Below, one piece after another: positions 16,904 to 25,901 of a stretch of 64,000 nucleotides of DNA; the stretch's first letter is position 1; each line of letters starts with the position of its first letter. The stretch is taken from NCBI RefSeq assembly GCF_003075415.1, contig NZ_QDAH01000031.1:1-64000 (forward strand), read 5' to 3'. The position numbers were made by a program, and so were the translations under genes. The DNA comes from Microvirga sp. KLBC 81 (GTDB lineage: Bacteria; Pseudomonadota; Alphaproteobacteria; Rhizobiales; Beijerinckiaceae). Below the pieces are notes generated by a model, which was given only the letters and a program-made list of their open reading frames with translations, had not been told where the DNA came from and made no database searches.

Positions 16904-17150
16904 TCAGCCGATGAAGTCGTCCAGGTCGTCGACCTGCGGGACCTCCACCTTCTTCGGCTCCGCCGGCTTAGCCACTTCGTCGAAATAGCTCGTGGCCTTC
17001 TGGGCGTTATTGGCCGCCAGCAGCTTGAGGCCGCGGAAGGTGATGACGTTCCCTGGGGCGTACCGGCTGATGCCGGGCATCGCCTCGAGTTCGTCGAAGA
17101 AGGTGTTCTTGCCCCACTTGCCGCCCTCTGCGGCCTTCAACCTGGTCGTC
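16904..17150 (-). pseudogene. 3' fragment of an unrecognised gene next to the defence-like operon
   Basis: The last 80 codons have strong GC-rich codon use typical of real genes and encode KWGKNTFFDELEAMPGISRY, then VITFRGLKLLAANNAQKATS and an acidic tail VPQVDDLDDFIG. Left of about 17150 (toward the 5' end) the frame turns into low-quality sequence, so the gene is truncated. No family is recognised. Orientation and position suggest it once belonged to the same accessory island as the NTase operon. Confidence 0.5.
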
Positions 17151-17326
17151 GATGCCCTGCGCCATCGGAGCTGACGCGATGGTGGCCCATCGTTCAACTT
17201 CAGGTGAGATTGATGAGCTGAGCTCATAGCGGCATGCGGCGCAGCTCCGCTAATCGCCTGCTTTCGCACTTGCTACTGTCCAATCGGGGTCGGCATCGGC
17301 CTGAGCGGGAAAGGACATGGATCGGT

Positions 17327-17800
17327 ATGAAGAGCAGGGTTTTGCGTCTTGGGCTATCATCAGTGGCCGTGGTAACGGCTGCGGTTTGTGCTCTCCTGGT
17401 GCTACCTGAGGGCAGAGGGCCGGCGCCAGCCCATGCCGAAGTCAACGCGGTTACGTTCCCGCCGCTCGACCAACTCGAGCATTACACGACGGTCCGGCGT
17501 GGCGTGACCCGGGAGCACATGCTCACCAGCCGCGCGGCCCTCGACGCCATCCAGGCGGGCCAGCCGGTGCCGACGGGAACACATGTCGTCCTCGTGGACT
17601 ACCAGAGCGACGTCCTGCATCGCTACCTCGTCGCCCAAAAGATGGGAGAAGGCATTGACGACTGGCAGTACCAGTGGTTCTGGCCCGACCGCTCGGTCAA
17701 GGCCGACGAGAACACGGCGCGATGCTACTCGTGTCACCAGCGCTCCCGGCGCGAACGGCAGTTCATGTTCACCTTCACCGACGCACTCAGCTTCAAGTGA
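17327..17800 (+). CDS. Cytochrome P460-like c-type heme protein
   Basis: Exported protein of 157 residues: an N-terminal signal or anchor segment (LGLSSVAVVTAAVCALLVLP) followed by a P460-type domain (TFPPLDQLEHYTTVRRGVTREHM, VLVDYQSDVLHRYLV, DWQYQWFWPDRS) and one heme c motif, CYSCH, near the C-terminus. P460 proteins act in the periplasm, and some oxidise hydroxylamine or nitric oxide. The ATG at 17327 begins the signal sequence. It is followed 37 bases later by a DUF4405 membrane gene, which could be its membrane partner. Confidence 0.75.
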   Translation: MKSRVLRLGLSSVAVVTAAVCALLVLPEGRGPAPAHAEVNAVTFPPLDQLEHYTTVRRGVTREHMLTSRAALDAIQAGQPVPTGTHVVLVDYQSDVLHRYLVAQKMGEGIDDWQYQWFWPDRSVKADENTARCYSCHQRSRRERQFMFTFTDALSFK

Positions 17801-17837
17801 TGACGCCCCAATTCCCCTCGAAAGCAGGCTGGCGATC

Positions 17838-18568
17838 ATGAAAGCCATCGTTCTCAAGCGTCTTGGGTTGCCCGCCGCGATGGCGATCCTCTTGCTGCTC
17901 GCGCTCGCCTACTGGTGGTCCGAGAACCTGCCGCACGAGATCTTCGGCACGGCGCTGTTCGCGTTGCTTGGCTGGCACATCGCCGTAAACCGGATCTGGT
18001 TCGCCAACCTGTCCCGGGGATACTACGATGCGCGCCGAACCTTTACGCTCGTGCTCCATCTGCTGCTGATCGCCAACATGGCGGCTCTGCTCGTGACGAG
18101 CATCGTCATCTCGCAGTCGGTGTTCGCGCTCCTTCCCATCCTGGACAGCATCTACCTGCGTGATGTGCACTGGTTCGCGGCCTACTGGATCATGATCATC
18201 GTCGGCGTCCATCTCGGCCTGCACTGGATGCGCGTTATGGCGATGGTGCGCACGACCCTGAGCCTCACGCCGGGGAACCCGGCGAGAGCGTTGGCGCTTC
18301 GCGTCGCTGCGGTGGTCCTGGCAGGCTTCGGCCTGTGGGGCTGCTTCGTTCTGGGCGTATGGGGCAAGCTGACCTTCACCTACAGCTTGGACTTCTGGGA
18401 CTTCAACGCCTCGGTCACGCCGTTCTTCGGCCATTGGGCAGGGGTCGTCTGCCTGCGGTTGTGACCCACTACATCATGGTGTGGTGGCGGGGCCGGTGTA
18501 CTGTGACCGTCGCCGGGCAGCAAACCCGGGTCGTGAGCAACGCGTCTGAGGATGCGGCCCGTGCGTGA
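17838..18568 (+). pseudogene. DUF4405 membrane protein (cytochrome b-like), frameshifted near the end
   Basis: Four to five membrane helices with conserved histidines (LLGWHIAVNRIW, LVLHLLLIANM, VHWFAAYWIMIIVGVHLGLHW), as in the DUF4405 family of small b-type cytochrome-like proteins. The frame stops at 18464 after GHWAGVVCLRL, but the next frame continues sensibly with AVVTHYIMVWWRGR to 18568, the usual end of the family. One frameshift near 18440-18470 is therefore likely, either real or a sequencing error. It probably forms a unit with the P460 gene. Confidence 0.65.
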
Positions 18569-18600
18569 GCAGGTGCGCCCGGCCGTCGGACGGCCCGGGC

Positions 18601-19494
18601 TCACCCCCGATGGCGCAGCGCCTCCACCACGGCGACGAAGGCGGGTGACGCCTGTCGGCGGGACGGATAATAGAGGTAATAAGGATCCCAGTAGGGACAG
18701 TACTCCTCGAGGACGCGCACGAGCCGTCCCTGCTCAAGGTATGGTCGGACGATCTCCTCCGCCATGTAGGACAGTCCGAAGCCATCGAGTGTCGCTTCCA
18801 GGACATCGAAGCTGTTGGTGAAGGCCAGTTGACCCTCGACGCGGATTCTCATCTCGCGGCCATTCTGCTCGAATTCCCACGCGTACAATGCGCCGGATGT
18901 CTGAAGGCGGAAGTTGATGCACTGATGGCCGACGAGGTCCTTGGGGTGAAGCGGTGTTGGATGGTTGGCCAAGTAGGATGGTGCGCCGACGACCGCCATG
19001 CGGAAGTCCGGACTGATCCGCGCGGAGATCATGTCTTTGGCGAGATGCTCGCCCATGCGTACGCCGGCATCGAAACGCCCAGTGACAATGTCGGTCAGCC
19101 CATTGTCCTGAACGAGCTCGATCTTGATGTCCGGGTAGTTCGGGAGGAACTTCCGCAACTTCGGCCAGAGGACGTACCTGATCGCATAATCGGACGCGGC
19201 AATGCGGATGGTCCCGGCGGGTTTGTCGCGCAACTCGCTGAGGGCTTCCACCTGAGCCTCGATTTCATCGAAGTGTGGCCCGATGCTCTCGAGCAGGCGT
19301 GCGCCGGCCTCGGTGACGGAGACCGCGCGAGTCGTGCGTGTGAGGAGGCGGATGCCGAGCCGGGCCTCGAGAAGGCGGATGGTATGGCTCAAGGCCGACT
19401 GGGAAACGCCCATCTTGGCCGCAGCCCGCGTGAAGCTGCGCTCTCGGGCGACGGCTAGGAAGGCGAGCAGGTCATTCACGTTGTCGCGCGGCAC
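18601..19494 (-). CDS. LysR-family transcriptional regulator
   Basis: 297 residues from the chosen start. The N-terminal winged helix is typical (NDLLAFLAVARERSFTRAAAKMGVSQSALSHTI), followed by a LysR substrate domain (GTIRIAASDYAIRYVLWPKL, FDAGVRMGEHL). It belongs to the CrgA/DmlR-like branch. The start is GTG at 19494 (VPRDNVNDL), supported by AAGGA upstream; the longer frame adds 40 non-conserved residues. It is convergent with the DUF4405 gene. The target may be the hydrolase at 20034 or something outside; this is unresolved. Confidence 0.85.
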   Translation of the reverse strand: MPRDNVNDLLAFLAVARERSFTRAAAKMGVSQSALSHTIRLLEARLGIRLLTRTTRAVSVTEAGARLLESIGPHFDEIEAQVEALSELRDKPAGTIRIAASDYAIRYVLWPKLRKFLPNYPDIKIELVQDNGLTDIVTGRFDAGVRMGEHLAKDMISARISPDFRMAVVGAPSYLANHPTPLHPKDLVGHQCINFRLQTSGALYAWEFEQNGREMRIRVEGQLAFTNSFDVLEATLDGFGLSYMAEEIVRPYLEQGRLVRVLEEYCPYWDPYYLYYPSRRQASPAFVAVVEALRHRG

Positions 19495-20033
19495 GCATGG
19501 ATCCTTCTCTCGTAGGGCATGACGATCATAGGACCTCCTCGCACCTGGACATAGGAGCGGCCGCTCGTGTCCGGCGGTGGAAGAGCCTGTCCAGAGCGAG
19601 CGCGGCACCAACATGATCCGTGGCCACAGAGGAAGGTCGATGACCGAGGCCTTGTGGGCGGGAATACCGCCTGTCCTGCAACTCCCAACGGTGTTTCGCT
19701 TCGCTATCGGACGCGAGATGCTCCGGACGAAGGCCGACCCGATCGACCTCCTCTCGAAAGTAGCTGTCTTCGGTTGATAATGCCGGTGCTAGTTTGGGAG
19801 CAGTTCCTGTACCGGCTCCAACGTCAACCCGGCTCAGTTCGAGAGGCTGACCAGATAGCTACCAAACCGATCTCGCCAAAAGTGGAGCAAGACCATTGCT
19901 TACTTGATCTCTCATGAAATGCTCTGTCGTTCCATGCCGGGAGGCTCACGGAAATGGCCGCACCCGTCTGGCTGGATGGGTGTGGCCAAGAAATAGGCGC
20001 TCGATTGAAGTCAGGCCATCAGATGGCGCACAC
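19495..20033. other. Intergenic region with a possible P450-like N-terminal scrap
   Basis: About 540 bases. A short plus-strand frame at 19640-19777 (MTEALWAGIPPVLQLPTVFR, ending LLSKVAVFG) is reminiscent of a P450 N-terminus but is too short to be sure. Nothing else recognised. Confidence 0.3.
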
Positions 20034-21191
20034 TCAAGCCAGATGCTGTTTGAAGAACGACGTCAGCTTATCAAACGGAATCTTGTCCATTTGGTCATAA
20101 AGATCAACGTGGTCTGCATTTGGCACAATCACCAATTCCTTAGGATCGGAAGCCACCTTGTAGACATCTTCAGAGTAATAGCGTGAGTGGGCGTTTTCTC
20201 CCGCCAGCAGCAGAATCGGGCGCGGGGAAATCATTTCGATGTTTGCATACATCGGAAAGCTGAAGAACGACATGGGGGTCGTGGCGGTCCACGCCGTTGT
20301 CGAGTTGATGCCCCTTGGATGGAATCCGCGCGGAGTTCTGTAGTAGTTAAAGAAAGCGGCCAGAACCGGGTCAGGATTGGCGGGCAAGCTTTCAGGAAGT
20401 ACACGCTGCCCTTTTACGATTTGGCCCTTCTCGTCGAACGGGACCTCGTGATAACCCAGCGCATATTTGCCGCTTTCCGCATCGATCCAGCGCTGCTGGC
20501 TGATGTAGTCAATGACCTTGTGGCGCTGCTCCATCGTATAACTGTCTTTATGGCTGCGGCTCATGCTGCGGGACATGTCATACATGGAAGCCGTGGCGAC
20601 CGCCTTGATGCGCGAATCGCCCGTGGCGGCAGTCAGTGCCATGCCGCTGAAACCACAAATGCCAATGGCACCGATGCTGTCGCGGTCAACGTTCGGCTGG
20701 AGGCCAAGAAAGTCCACAGCGGCGCTGAAATCCTCGGTGTTGACGTCCGGCGAAGCCATGTTGCGCGTTTCGCCACTGCTTTCCCCGGTGTAGGAAGGAT
20801 CGAACGCCAGCGTGACGAAGCCCCGCTCGGCCATGGTTTGCGCATAAAGGCCCGAGGCTTGTTCTTTCACCGCACCAAAGGGGCCGCTGACAGCAATCGC
20901 CGCCAGCTTGCCGCTGGCGTTCTTCGGCTGGTACAGGTCTGCCGCCAGGATGATGCCGAAGCGGTTCTTGAAGGTGACTTTCCTGTGGTCAACCTTATCG
21001 CTTTTGGCAAAGGTCTTGTCCCACGTGTCATTGAGTTTCGCTGGTGACTGCGCGATGGCTTGACCCGAGGCAGCCATCCCAACGCTCAAGGCGGCCATAC
21101 CGGTCCCCGTCATCTTTAGGAGGTTACGCCGGTCGAGGGCGAAGCCCACATGCTCGTCCACCGCACGTTCATCCGCATTCTGCCTATTCAT
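20034..21191 (-). CDS. Tat-exported alpha/beta hydrolase
   Basis: 385-residue protein with a twin-arginine-type leader (DRRNLLKMTGTGMAALSVGM, ending SGQAIA). The body is a dienelactone-hydrolase/YcjY-like alpha/beta hydrolase: LAAIAVSGPFGAVKEQ, LAFDPSYTGESSG, the nucleophile elbow GAIGICGFSGMAL and a C-terminal VIVPNADHVDLYD with the catalytic His. The elbow places Cys where Ser is usual, as in YcjY relatives. The ATG at 21191 has GGAGG eight bases before it. It stands at the edge of the catabolic island; the substrate is unknown. Confidence 0.75.
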   Translation of the reverse strand: MNRQNADERAVDEHVGFALDRRNLLKMTGTGMAALSVGMAASGQAIAQSPAKLNDTWDKTFAKSDKVDHRKVTFKNRFGIILAADLYQPKNASGKLAAIAVSGPFGAVKEQASGLYAQTMAERGFVTLAFDPSYTGESSGETRNMASPDVNTEDFSAAVDFLGLQPNVDRDSIGAIGICGFSGMALTAATGDSRIKAVATASMYDMSRSMSRSHKDSYTMEQRHKVIDYISQQRWIDAESGKYALGYHEVPFDEKGQIVKGQRVLPESLPANPDPVLAAFFNYYRTPRGFHPRGINSTTAWTATTPMSFFSFPMYANIEMISPRPILLLAGENAHSRYYSEDVYKVASDPKELVIVPNADHVDLYDQMDKIPFDKLTSFFKQHLA

Positions 21192-21454
21192 TACCGTGCC
21201 TCCGTACATGCCCTGGGGTTTCCCCGCGGGATAAGTTCTTCATGGCGGGAAACTAGATGATACGAAGCGTCAACATTAGATCGGATGTTTCGCATGTGGT
21301 TATGAACTTGGCTCATCAATGGAGCGGGTCGGCGCGTATCGCTCCGAATGATTCAGGGCTCATGACACATGCAGCCTTGGGCAATGTTACATTAACCTTG
21401 GCGGTATCGAGAGGGTGGCTATATGAGGAGCCTCCTGTTGCATCTGTTCCGCGC

Positions 21455-21500
21455 CGCCCCTTTCCAGTTGAGATCATCCTGCTGTGCATGCGCTCACTGC
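21455..21500 (+). pseudogene. Possible IS6 transposase N-terminal scrap
   Basis: The frame reads PFPVEIILLCMRSL, which resembles the opening of IS6-family transposases (compare HFDQSAILLCVRWYL at 48862). The similarity is about 14 residues long and then fails. The surrounding 21192-21827 has no intact gene. Confidence 0.35.
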
Positions 21501-21538
21501 ATCACTTCCTGGTATCGGAGGGAGCCGCCTAAGTCCTC

Positions 21539-21583
21539 GGTCAGAACATCTGCGTCGATGGCGGCGTGACGCGGGCGGTGTAA
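21539..21583 (+). pseudogene. SDR dehydrogenase C-terminal remnant
   Basis: The frame GQNICVDGGVTRAV followed by TAA is the standard C-terminus of short-chain dehydrogenases (G-Q-x-x-x-V-D-G-G). No upstream part of the gene is present, so this is a 15-codon relic. Confidence 0.6.
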
Positions 21584-21827
21584 CCCCAATGAAGAAGACG
21601 CCCTTGAGTGCTGACGCGTAATAGAAGCCGCCCGACGCTGCATTGGCGCGTGCGGTCGCGCCAAGCAAGGGAAGCGATCCCAGGGTTTGAATAGGGCGTC
21701 TGCGGGATAACAAGGTCGCTCCTGGATCGATCCGGCAGAGAGGAAAAGCTAGGCCATTGGCAGGCCTGCGCAATCAAGATGCATCGTCTCCACGCGATCA
21801 TGACGAGCGCCTACGTTCCTCGTCCAA

Positions 21828-22556
21828 CTAGGATGCGGGGCGCGCCTCCACCCGGTAGTGCAGCCAGACCATGCCGCCTTCCAGGGTTTCGGTGGTGAGA
21901 TGACGAAGGGATTGGCCAGCCGCTGGCTTCTCCCTGACTTCGCCGGAATACTCGAAAATGCTCGGCACCCCGGCCAATCCATCGATGCCTGGATACATGA
22001 GGACGCTGATCTCGTCGATCAGCCCGGCCTTCAGGAAGGCACCGTTGATCGTGCCGCCGCCCTCGAGGAGGAGTGTCTTGACGCCGAAACTCTCGGCGAG
22101 GGTTTCTATCGCGCGGTGCAGGTCATGCCCATCCGAACCCGCGAACAGGTAGGAGACGCCGTCCTCTCACAGTTCGGCCAGGTACTCGTCCGCCACCTGC
22201 TCCCCGAGAACTGCCACGATGTGGTCGCCGCCGGCATCGTCCCGTCCATAGTGCAACCGTCCGTGCGGGTCGACAGCGACAGCAACATCGCGGCCCCTGC
22301 GGTCGGCGACATGTGGCGCACGAAGATCGTCCGGAATGGTTCCCGGAATACGCGCTCTGCCCTTGGCATCCCCCTCGTAGCCCTCCATGGACTTGCGGCC
22401 CACAACCCAACCGTCGGCCATGAACCGCGCCGCCAATCGATCATAGGTTTCATGGACAATGGTCGGGTCGGTCCCAGAGGCAGGGGGTGTCCACCGCTCG
22501 ACGAGGAGACGCCCGTCGATCGAGCTGATCATGTGACAGATGATTCTGGGACGCAT
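21828..22556 (-). pseudogene. RibD-C/dihydrofolate-reductase-like protein, interrupted by TGA
   Basis: A full-length 242-codon frame of the RibD C-terminal/DHFR-like family: MRPRIICHMISSIDGRL, VGRKSMEGY, then LLLEGGGTINGAFLKAGL and LIDEISVLMYPGIDGL. It contains one in-frame TGA at 22169-22167, between YLAEL and EDGVSYLFAG. Relatives usually have an Arg there, so a CGA to TGA change is the simplest explanation. Proteins of this family reduce pyrimidine- or pterin-like substrates with NADPH. It stands alone and is probably inactive, unless the stop is read through. Confidence 0.75.
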
Positions 22557-23130
22557 GCGGGTTCCTTCCCTTGGTCGGCGTCGATACAGCCAACCGAGTT
22601 TGGGTCGATCCGCTGCCTTCCGGTAATGGTGTCTCAGGTGTGGAAATGTTCGGCTGCGGGCCTACCGCGCTGAGGCACTGCGTGACGTTGCACGTCGCTG
22701 ACTTTTCCCATCCAGTCTACGACTCTTTCCTTGTGCGACGCCTAGATGGCGATGTGAGTCATGGCCGTAGTGGCAGTGTCGGTGCGCCAGTGCTTCCCGC
22801 TGGGCTGTAACCATACTATGCGCCAAGCTGGATCTCCTCGATTGGCCTACCCTCACGCCGAGCCCAGCCGAAGCTGATAGAACGATTAGCGTCTGATCAA
22901 GAGGGTGCGCGTGCTATTGCAGTGCCTGCATCCGGCTCGAATGTTACGCTCTCCGTGATGAGTGCCGGCTCGCCTGTCTAGAGCAGAGCAAGGGCGATCT
23001 GCTCTTCCGAAAACGGCCTTCCGTATGGCCCGACCCTCCTCAGGGGGGCAGAACTATTCATTGAACGATAATGTGGGCGGACCACTCGCGTTGAGCAGGT
23101 CAGCTTCGACACAGTTCCGGGTTCGAAGCT
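22557..23130. other. Intergenic region, no gene recognised
   Basis: About 570 bases between the broken reductase and the IclR gene. Short frames only; no motif or repeat seen. Confidence 0.4.
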
Positions 23131-23928
23131 TTATTGCGATGCTCTCCTCGCCTTCCTCTTGTCAGTACTGATGTACCCGATGCGTTCTGAAATGCCTTTG
23201 GCTGCTTCCAATACCAAAGCGCCCATCTTCACAGCTTCCTTATCGCCAATTCTGGTAACAGGACCGGAGAGAGCAATTGCACCGACTTCTATGCCATTCG
23301 CGTCGCGGATAGGAGCTGCGACCGACTGGACTCCCTCGCGGTAGCGTCCGTAATCCCGCGCGTAGCCTTGCTTGATAGCATTAGTAATTTCGTCTGACAG
23401 CTTTGCGGGGTAGGCGTTCGAGCCGAGGCGGGCATATCTAGCTGCCAGGATAGCCGTTCCCACGGCACTACCGACTAGAGGCCAAGAGTCACCCATCTCT
23501 GTCCATACTCTTAGCGTTCGGTCCGCCACCCGTCGGCCCACGCAAACGACTCTGTCATCGCGCAACTCCCCCAGAAACACAGACTCGCCTGTTTCCTTGG
23601 CAAGCTCGTTCAAGAACGGCTGTGCATGCTCAGCAAGGTCAAGCTTTTGGATATAGATTGCACCAAGTCGTATGACGCGTGCCGATAAAGAGTAGGAACC
23701 GTCGTCTCCCACGGGCATCAGCCACCCGTCTTCGACCATCGCGCTAATCATGCGATGCGTTTGTCCAGGATCCATCTGAACCGCAGCCGCAATCTCACGC
23801 AGCCGAGCACCTCGCGGGTTCATCGCCAGATACTCTGCAATCTGAAGTCCCGTGACAGCTGTCGGCTTTCGCTGTCGATCCTTCAAATCGCTGACCGAGG
23901 CGTCGATTTTGGCCTTTGTACTTTTCAT
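23131..23928 (-). CDS. IclR-family transcriptional regulator
   Basis: 265 residues. The N-terminal winged helix (GLQIAEYLAMNPRGARLREIAAAVQMDPGQTHRMI) and C-terminal ligand-binding IclR domain (DLAEHAQPFLNELAKETGE, GYARDYGRYREGVQSVAAPI, GAIALSGPV) are complete. IclR proteins control catabolic genes in response to aromatic or acid intermediates. It is the leftmost regulator of the catabolic island and the best candidate to bind the four AAGTCA palindromes at 24816, 26888, 32416 and 37673. The ribosome site at 23928 is weak. Confidence 0.88.
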   Translation of the reverse strand: MKSTKAKIDASVSDLKDRQRKPTAVTGLQIAEYLAMNPRGARLREIAAAVQMDPGQTHRMISAMVEDGWLMPVGDDGSYSLSARVIRLGAIYIQKLDLAEHAQPFLNELAKETGESVFLGELRDDRVVCVGRRVADRTLRVWTEMGDSWPLVGSAVGTAILAARYARLGSNAYPAKLSDEITNAIKQGYARDYGRYREGVQSVAAPIRDANGIEVGAIALSGPVTRIGDKEAVKMGALVLEAAKGISERIGYISTDKRKARRASQ

Positions 23929-24252
23929 CTGTTAACTTCGTGTCCTTGATCACAAGCGCGGTGACATCAACTGATTGCAGATGCCCCCTCCGGCCGGCAT
24001 TCCGATCGGTGCCACCGGATTCCCCCTGCGCATCAAGGGGCGTCTTCGGCGGCATCAGCCCTATCTAACATTGCCCCAAATAGCATTCCAGCGCCAGCCA
24101 GCAGATGGCTGAAGATCTCGTATTGTGCAATCTCCGCAGCTAGCATGAAGCAGTTTGGATACCATCTTCTCAAACGCGACGCTTAGGCGAATTGAGCCAC
24201 TGTCAGAAGACTGGGGAGCTTGAGCAAGGCCGCTGGCCATCCCGAACGGAGA
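23929..24252. other. Intergenic region, no gene recognised
   Basis: About 320 bases between the IclR gene (transcribed leftward) and the end of the VOC gene. No copy of the AAGTCA palindrome and no terminator were seen. Confidence 0.35.
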
Positions 24253-24687
24253 TCATGAACCTCTGGGCACGTTGCGAGGAATAGCGCTAACAAGCGTGCC
24301 GTTCGGAGACCGGAACATTGCAACCATCCGCTTGCCGAGCTCGCCGAGCTGACCCTCGTACGGACCTCTGAAGGGCGTGATCCCCTGTCGATCAAGGTGG
24401 GCGAGAAGTTTGTCGAGATCCTCGACCATGAAGGAAACGTGACCGATACCTCCAGGATGCGGCTTAGGCAGATAATTGTCGTAGGATAGCGCTGGAAAAA
24501 GAAAAAATTTGACACCGCCAATCTCGACCGCATCGATCTCTTTCGGGCCAAACTGAACTTTGTAGACCTTGTCAGGGTTGAAAGCGGAGAGGAACCTCAA
24601 CTCTTCCTCAACGTTCGGGGCCTTTACTCCGATATTAAAGAGCGCATCTAGGCGTGGCTCGCCTTCCCGTTGCATCGTTTTTTCCAT
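24253..24687 (-). CDS. VOC-family (glyoxalase/dioxygenase-like) protein A
   Basis: 144-residue single vicinal-oxygen-chelate module: FNIGVKAPNVEEELRFL, VEIGGVKFFLFPAL, HPGGIGHVSFMVEDLDKLL and MVAMFRSPNGTLV. The metal-binding His and Glu positions are partly recognisable (GHVSF). It is a clear paralogue of the VOC protein at 39000-39437, sharing GEPRL, VKAPNVE, VEIGGVKFF, SHVSFMV-like and RGPYE motifs. AAGGAACG precedes the start. The palindromic operator at 24816 lies 129 bases upstream. The reaction is unknown; ring cleavage, isomerisation or sequestration are all possible. Confidence 0.8.
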   Translation of the reverse strand: MEKTMQREGEPRLDALFNIGVKAPNVEEELRFLSAFNPDKVYKVQFGPKEIDAVEIGGVKFFLFPALSYDNYLPKPHPGGIGHVSFMVEDLDKLLAHLDRQGITPFRGPYEGQLGELGKRMVAMFRSPNGTLVSAIPRNVPRGS

Positions 24688-24815
24688 CGTTATCGTTCCT
24701 TTGTAGAAGTGTCATGAGCCGCTTTGCCCGCGAGTGCATACTCGTGTTGCGGAAAGTTCCGGGCACCAGGGACTGTAAGTGACGACTTGGCAAATCCTAC
24801 ATCACCAGCTTGGGC

Positions 24816-24836
24816 TAAGTCAATGCCGATGACTTA
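24816..24836. promoter_or_regulatory. Island operator palindrome, site 1
   Basis: Perfect seven-base arms TAAGTCA and TGACTTA separated by seven bases, in the divergent region between VOC-A and the aldolase gene. One of four related sites. Confidence 0.65.
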
Positions 24837-25032
24837 TCTTGCATGTTCTGCGTAATCTGCGAAACTCTGGACGTACCGGAATGGGTAAATCCAAACGCAG
24901 TGGCTTCATCGCTATCGTGCTGGGCGTTTCGAGGTGCCTATCCGCAGTTGCGTAGTCGCGCGCCGAGCTGGGGCCACGGACCAACACTGATCCAGGTCAA
25001 GCTCTCGCATATCGTCATCTAAGGGCAATTCA

Positions 25033-25839
25033 ATGTTCACGAACAAGCTAAGAAGAGTCTGGGCCAATGGCCGTCCCGTGTTGAACGGCTGGCTCTCCAT
25101 CGGCAATTCGTTCACTGCTGAGATTATGGCAACTCAAGGCTATGACGCGATCACGATCGATCTGCAGCATGGAGCGCTTGATTTCGCCGCAGCGCTGCCA
25201 ATGCTACAGGCAATGCGCGGCTACGACGTTACCCCAATGGTGCGCGTCCCCTGGCGAGAGCCCGGTATCATTATGAAGTCGCTGGATGCCGGCGCCCAGG
25301 GCATCATTTGCCCGATGGTCAACTCCGCGAGCGAGGCGGCCGAGTTCGTCAAATACATGCACTACCCGCCGAAGGGGGAACGGAGCTATGGTCCGACACG
25401 TGCGGCCTTCGCCTACGGCGGCTACGACCTCAAAGCAAATGACGAAGTCCTTGCTTTCGCAATGATCGAAACTCGCGAAGGAGTAGACAATTTAGAAGCG
25501 ATTGCCGCCACTGATGGGCTTGCCGGCATCTATATAGGGCCGTCGGATCTGACCCTTGGAACGCAGCAAGGGCAGTTACCCCCCGGCTTCGACCGCGAAG
25601 AACCTGAGATGATTGAGCTCATCCGCCGCGTTCTTGCAGTGTGCAAGGAACGCGGCATTCGCGTCTGCCTGCATTGCGGCACGGCGGAATACGCCGCGCG
25701 CGCGGTTGGCTGGGGGTTCGACCTGACAACAGTTTCGGGGGATTCCCGCCTTCTGGCGGCGGCGGCGTCGGCATCCATCGGCAAATGGCGTGAGCTCGTT
25801 GGCTCGGAAGCCTCAAAGGGCAGTGTAGCGACCTATTGA
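25033..25839 (+). CDS. HpcH/HpaI-family aldolase
   Basis: 268 residues of the class II pyruvate aldolase family (HpcH/HpaI), which cleave 4-hydroxy-2-oxo acids to pyruvate plus an aldehyde. Visible motifs: NGWLSIGNSFTAEIMATQGYD, ITIDLQHGALDF with the active-site His, MVRVPWREPG, DAGAQGIICPMVNS (the metal site lies nearby) and MIETREGVDNLEAIA. It would release pyruvate late in a ring or chain cleavage pathway. It is divergent from VOC-A across operator site 1 and convergent with the amidohydrolase. Confidence 0.85.
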   Translation: MFTNKLRRVWANGRPVLNGWLSIGNSFTAEIMATQGYDAITIDLQHGALDFAAALPMLQAMRGYDVTPMVRVPWREPGIIMKSLDAGAQGIICPMVNSASEAAEFVKYMHYPPKGERSYGPTRAAFAYGGYDLKANDEVLAFAMIETREGVDNLEAIAATDGLAGIYIGPSDLTLGTQQGQLPPGFDREEPEMIELIRRVLAVCKERGIRVCLHCGTAEYAARAVGWGFDLTTVSGDSRLLAAAASASIGKWRELVGSEASKGSVATY

Positions 25840-25901
25840 CTGGGGCTGCCCGTCAGATAGGGCGTGCTAACCGCCGCCGATTCCCGCGTACGTTGCAAAC
25901 G

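Noticed and set aside
19640..19777. Second P450 N-terminal fragment
   Set aside because: Only a vague resemblance over about 40 residues; mentioned in the intergenic entry but not called.
22139..22199. Possible selenocysteine at the in-frame TGA of the RibD-C-type gene
   Set aside because: The family has no selenoprotein members that I know of, the position is Arg in relatives, and no SECIS-like hairpin was seen just downstream.
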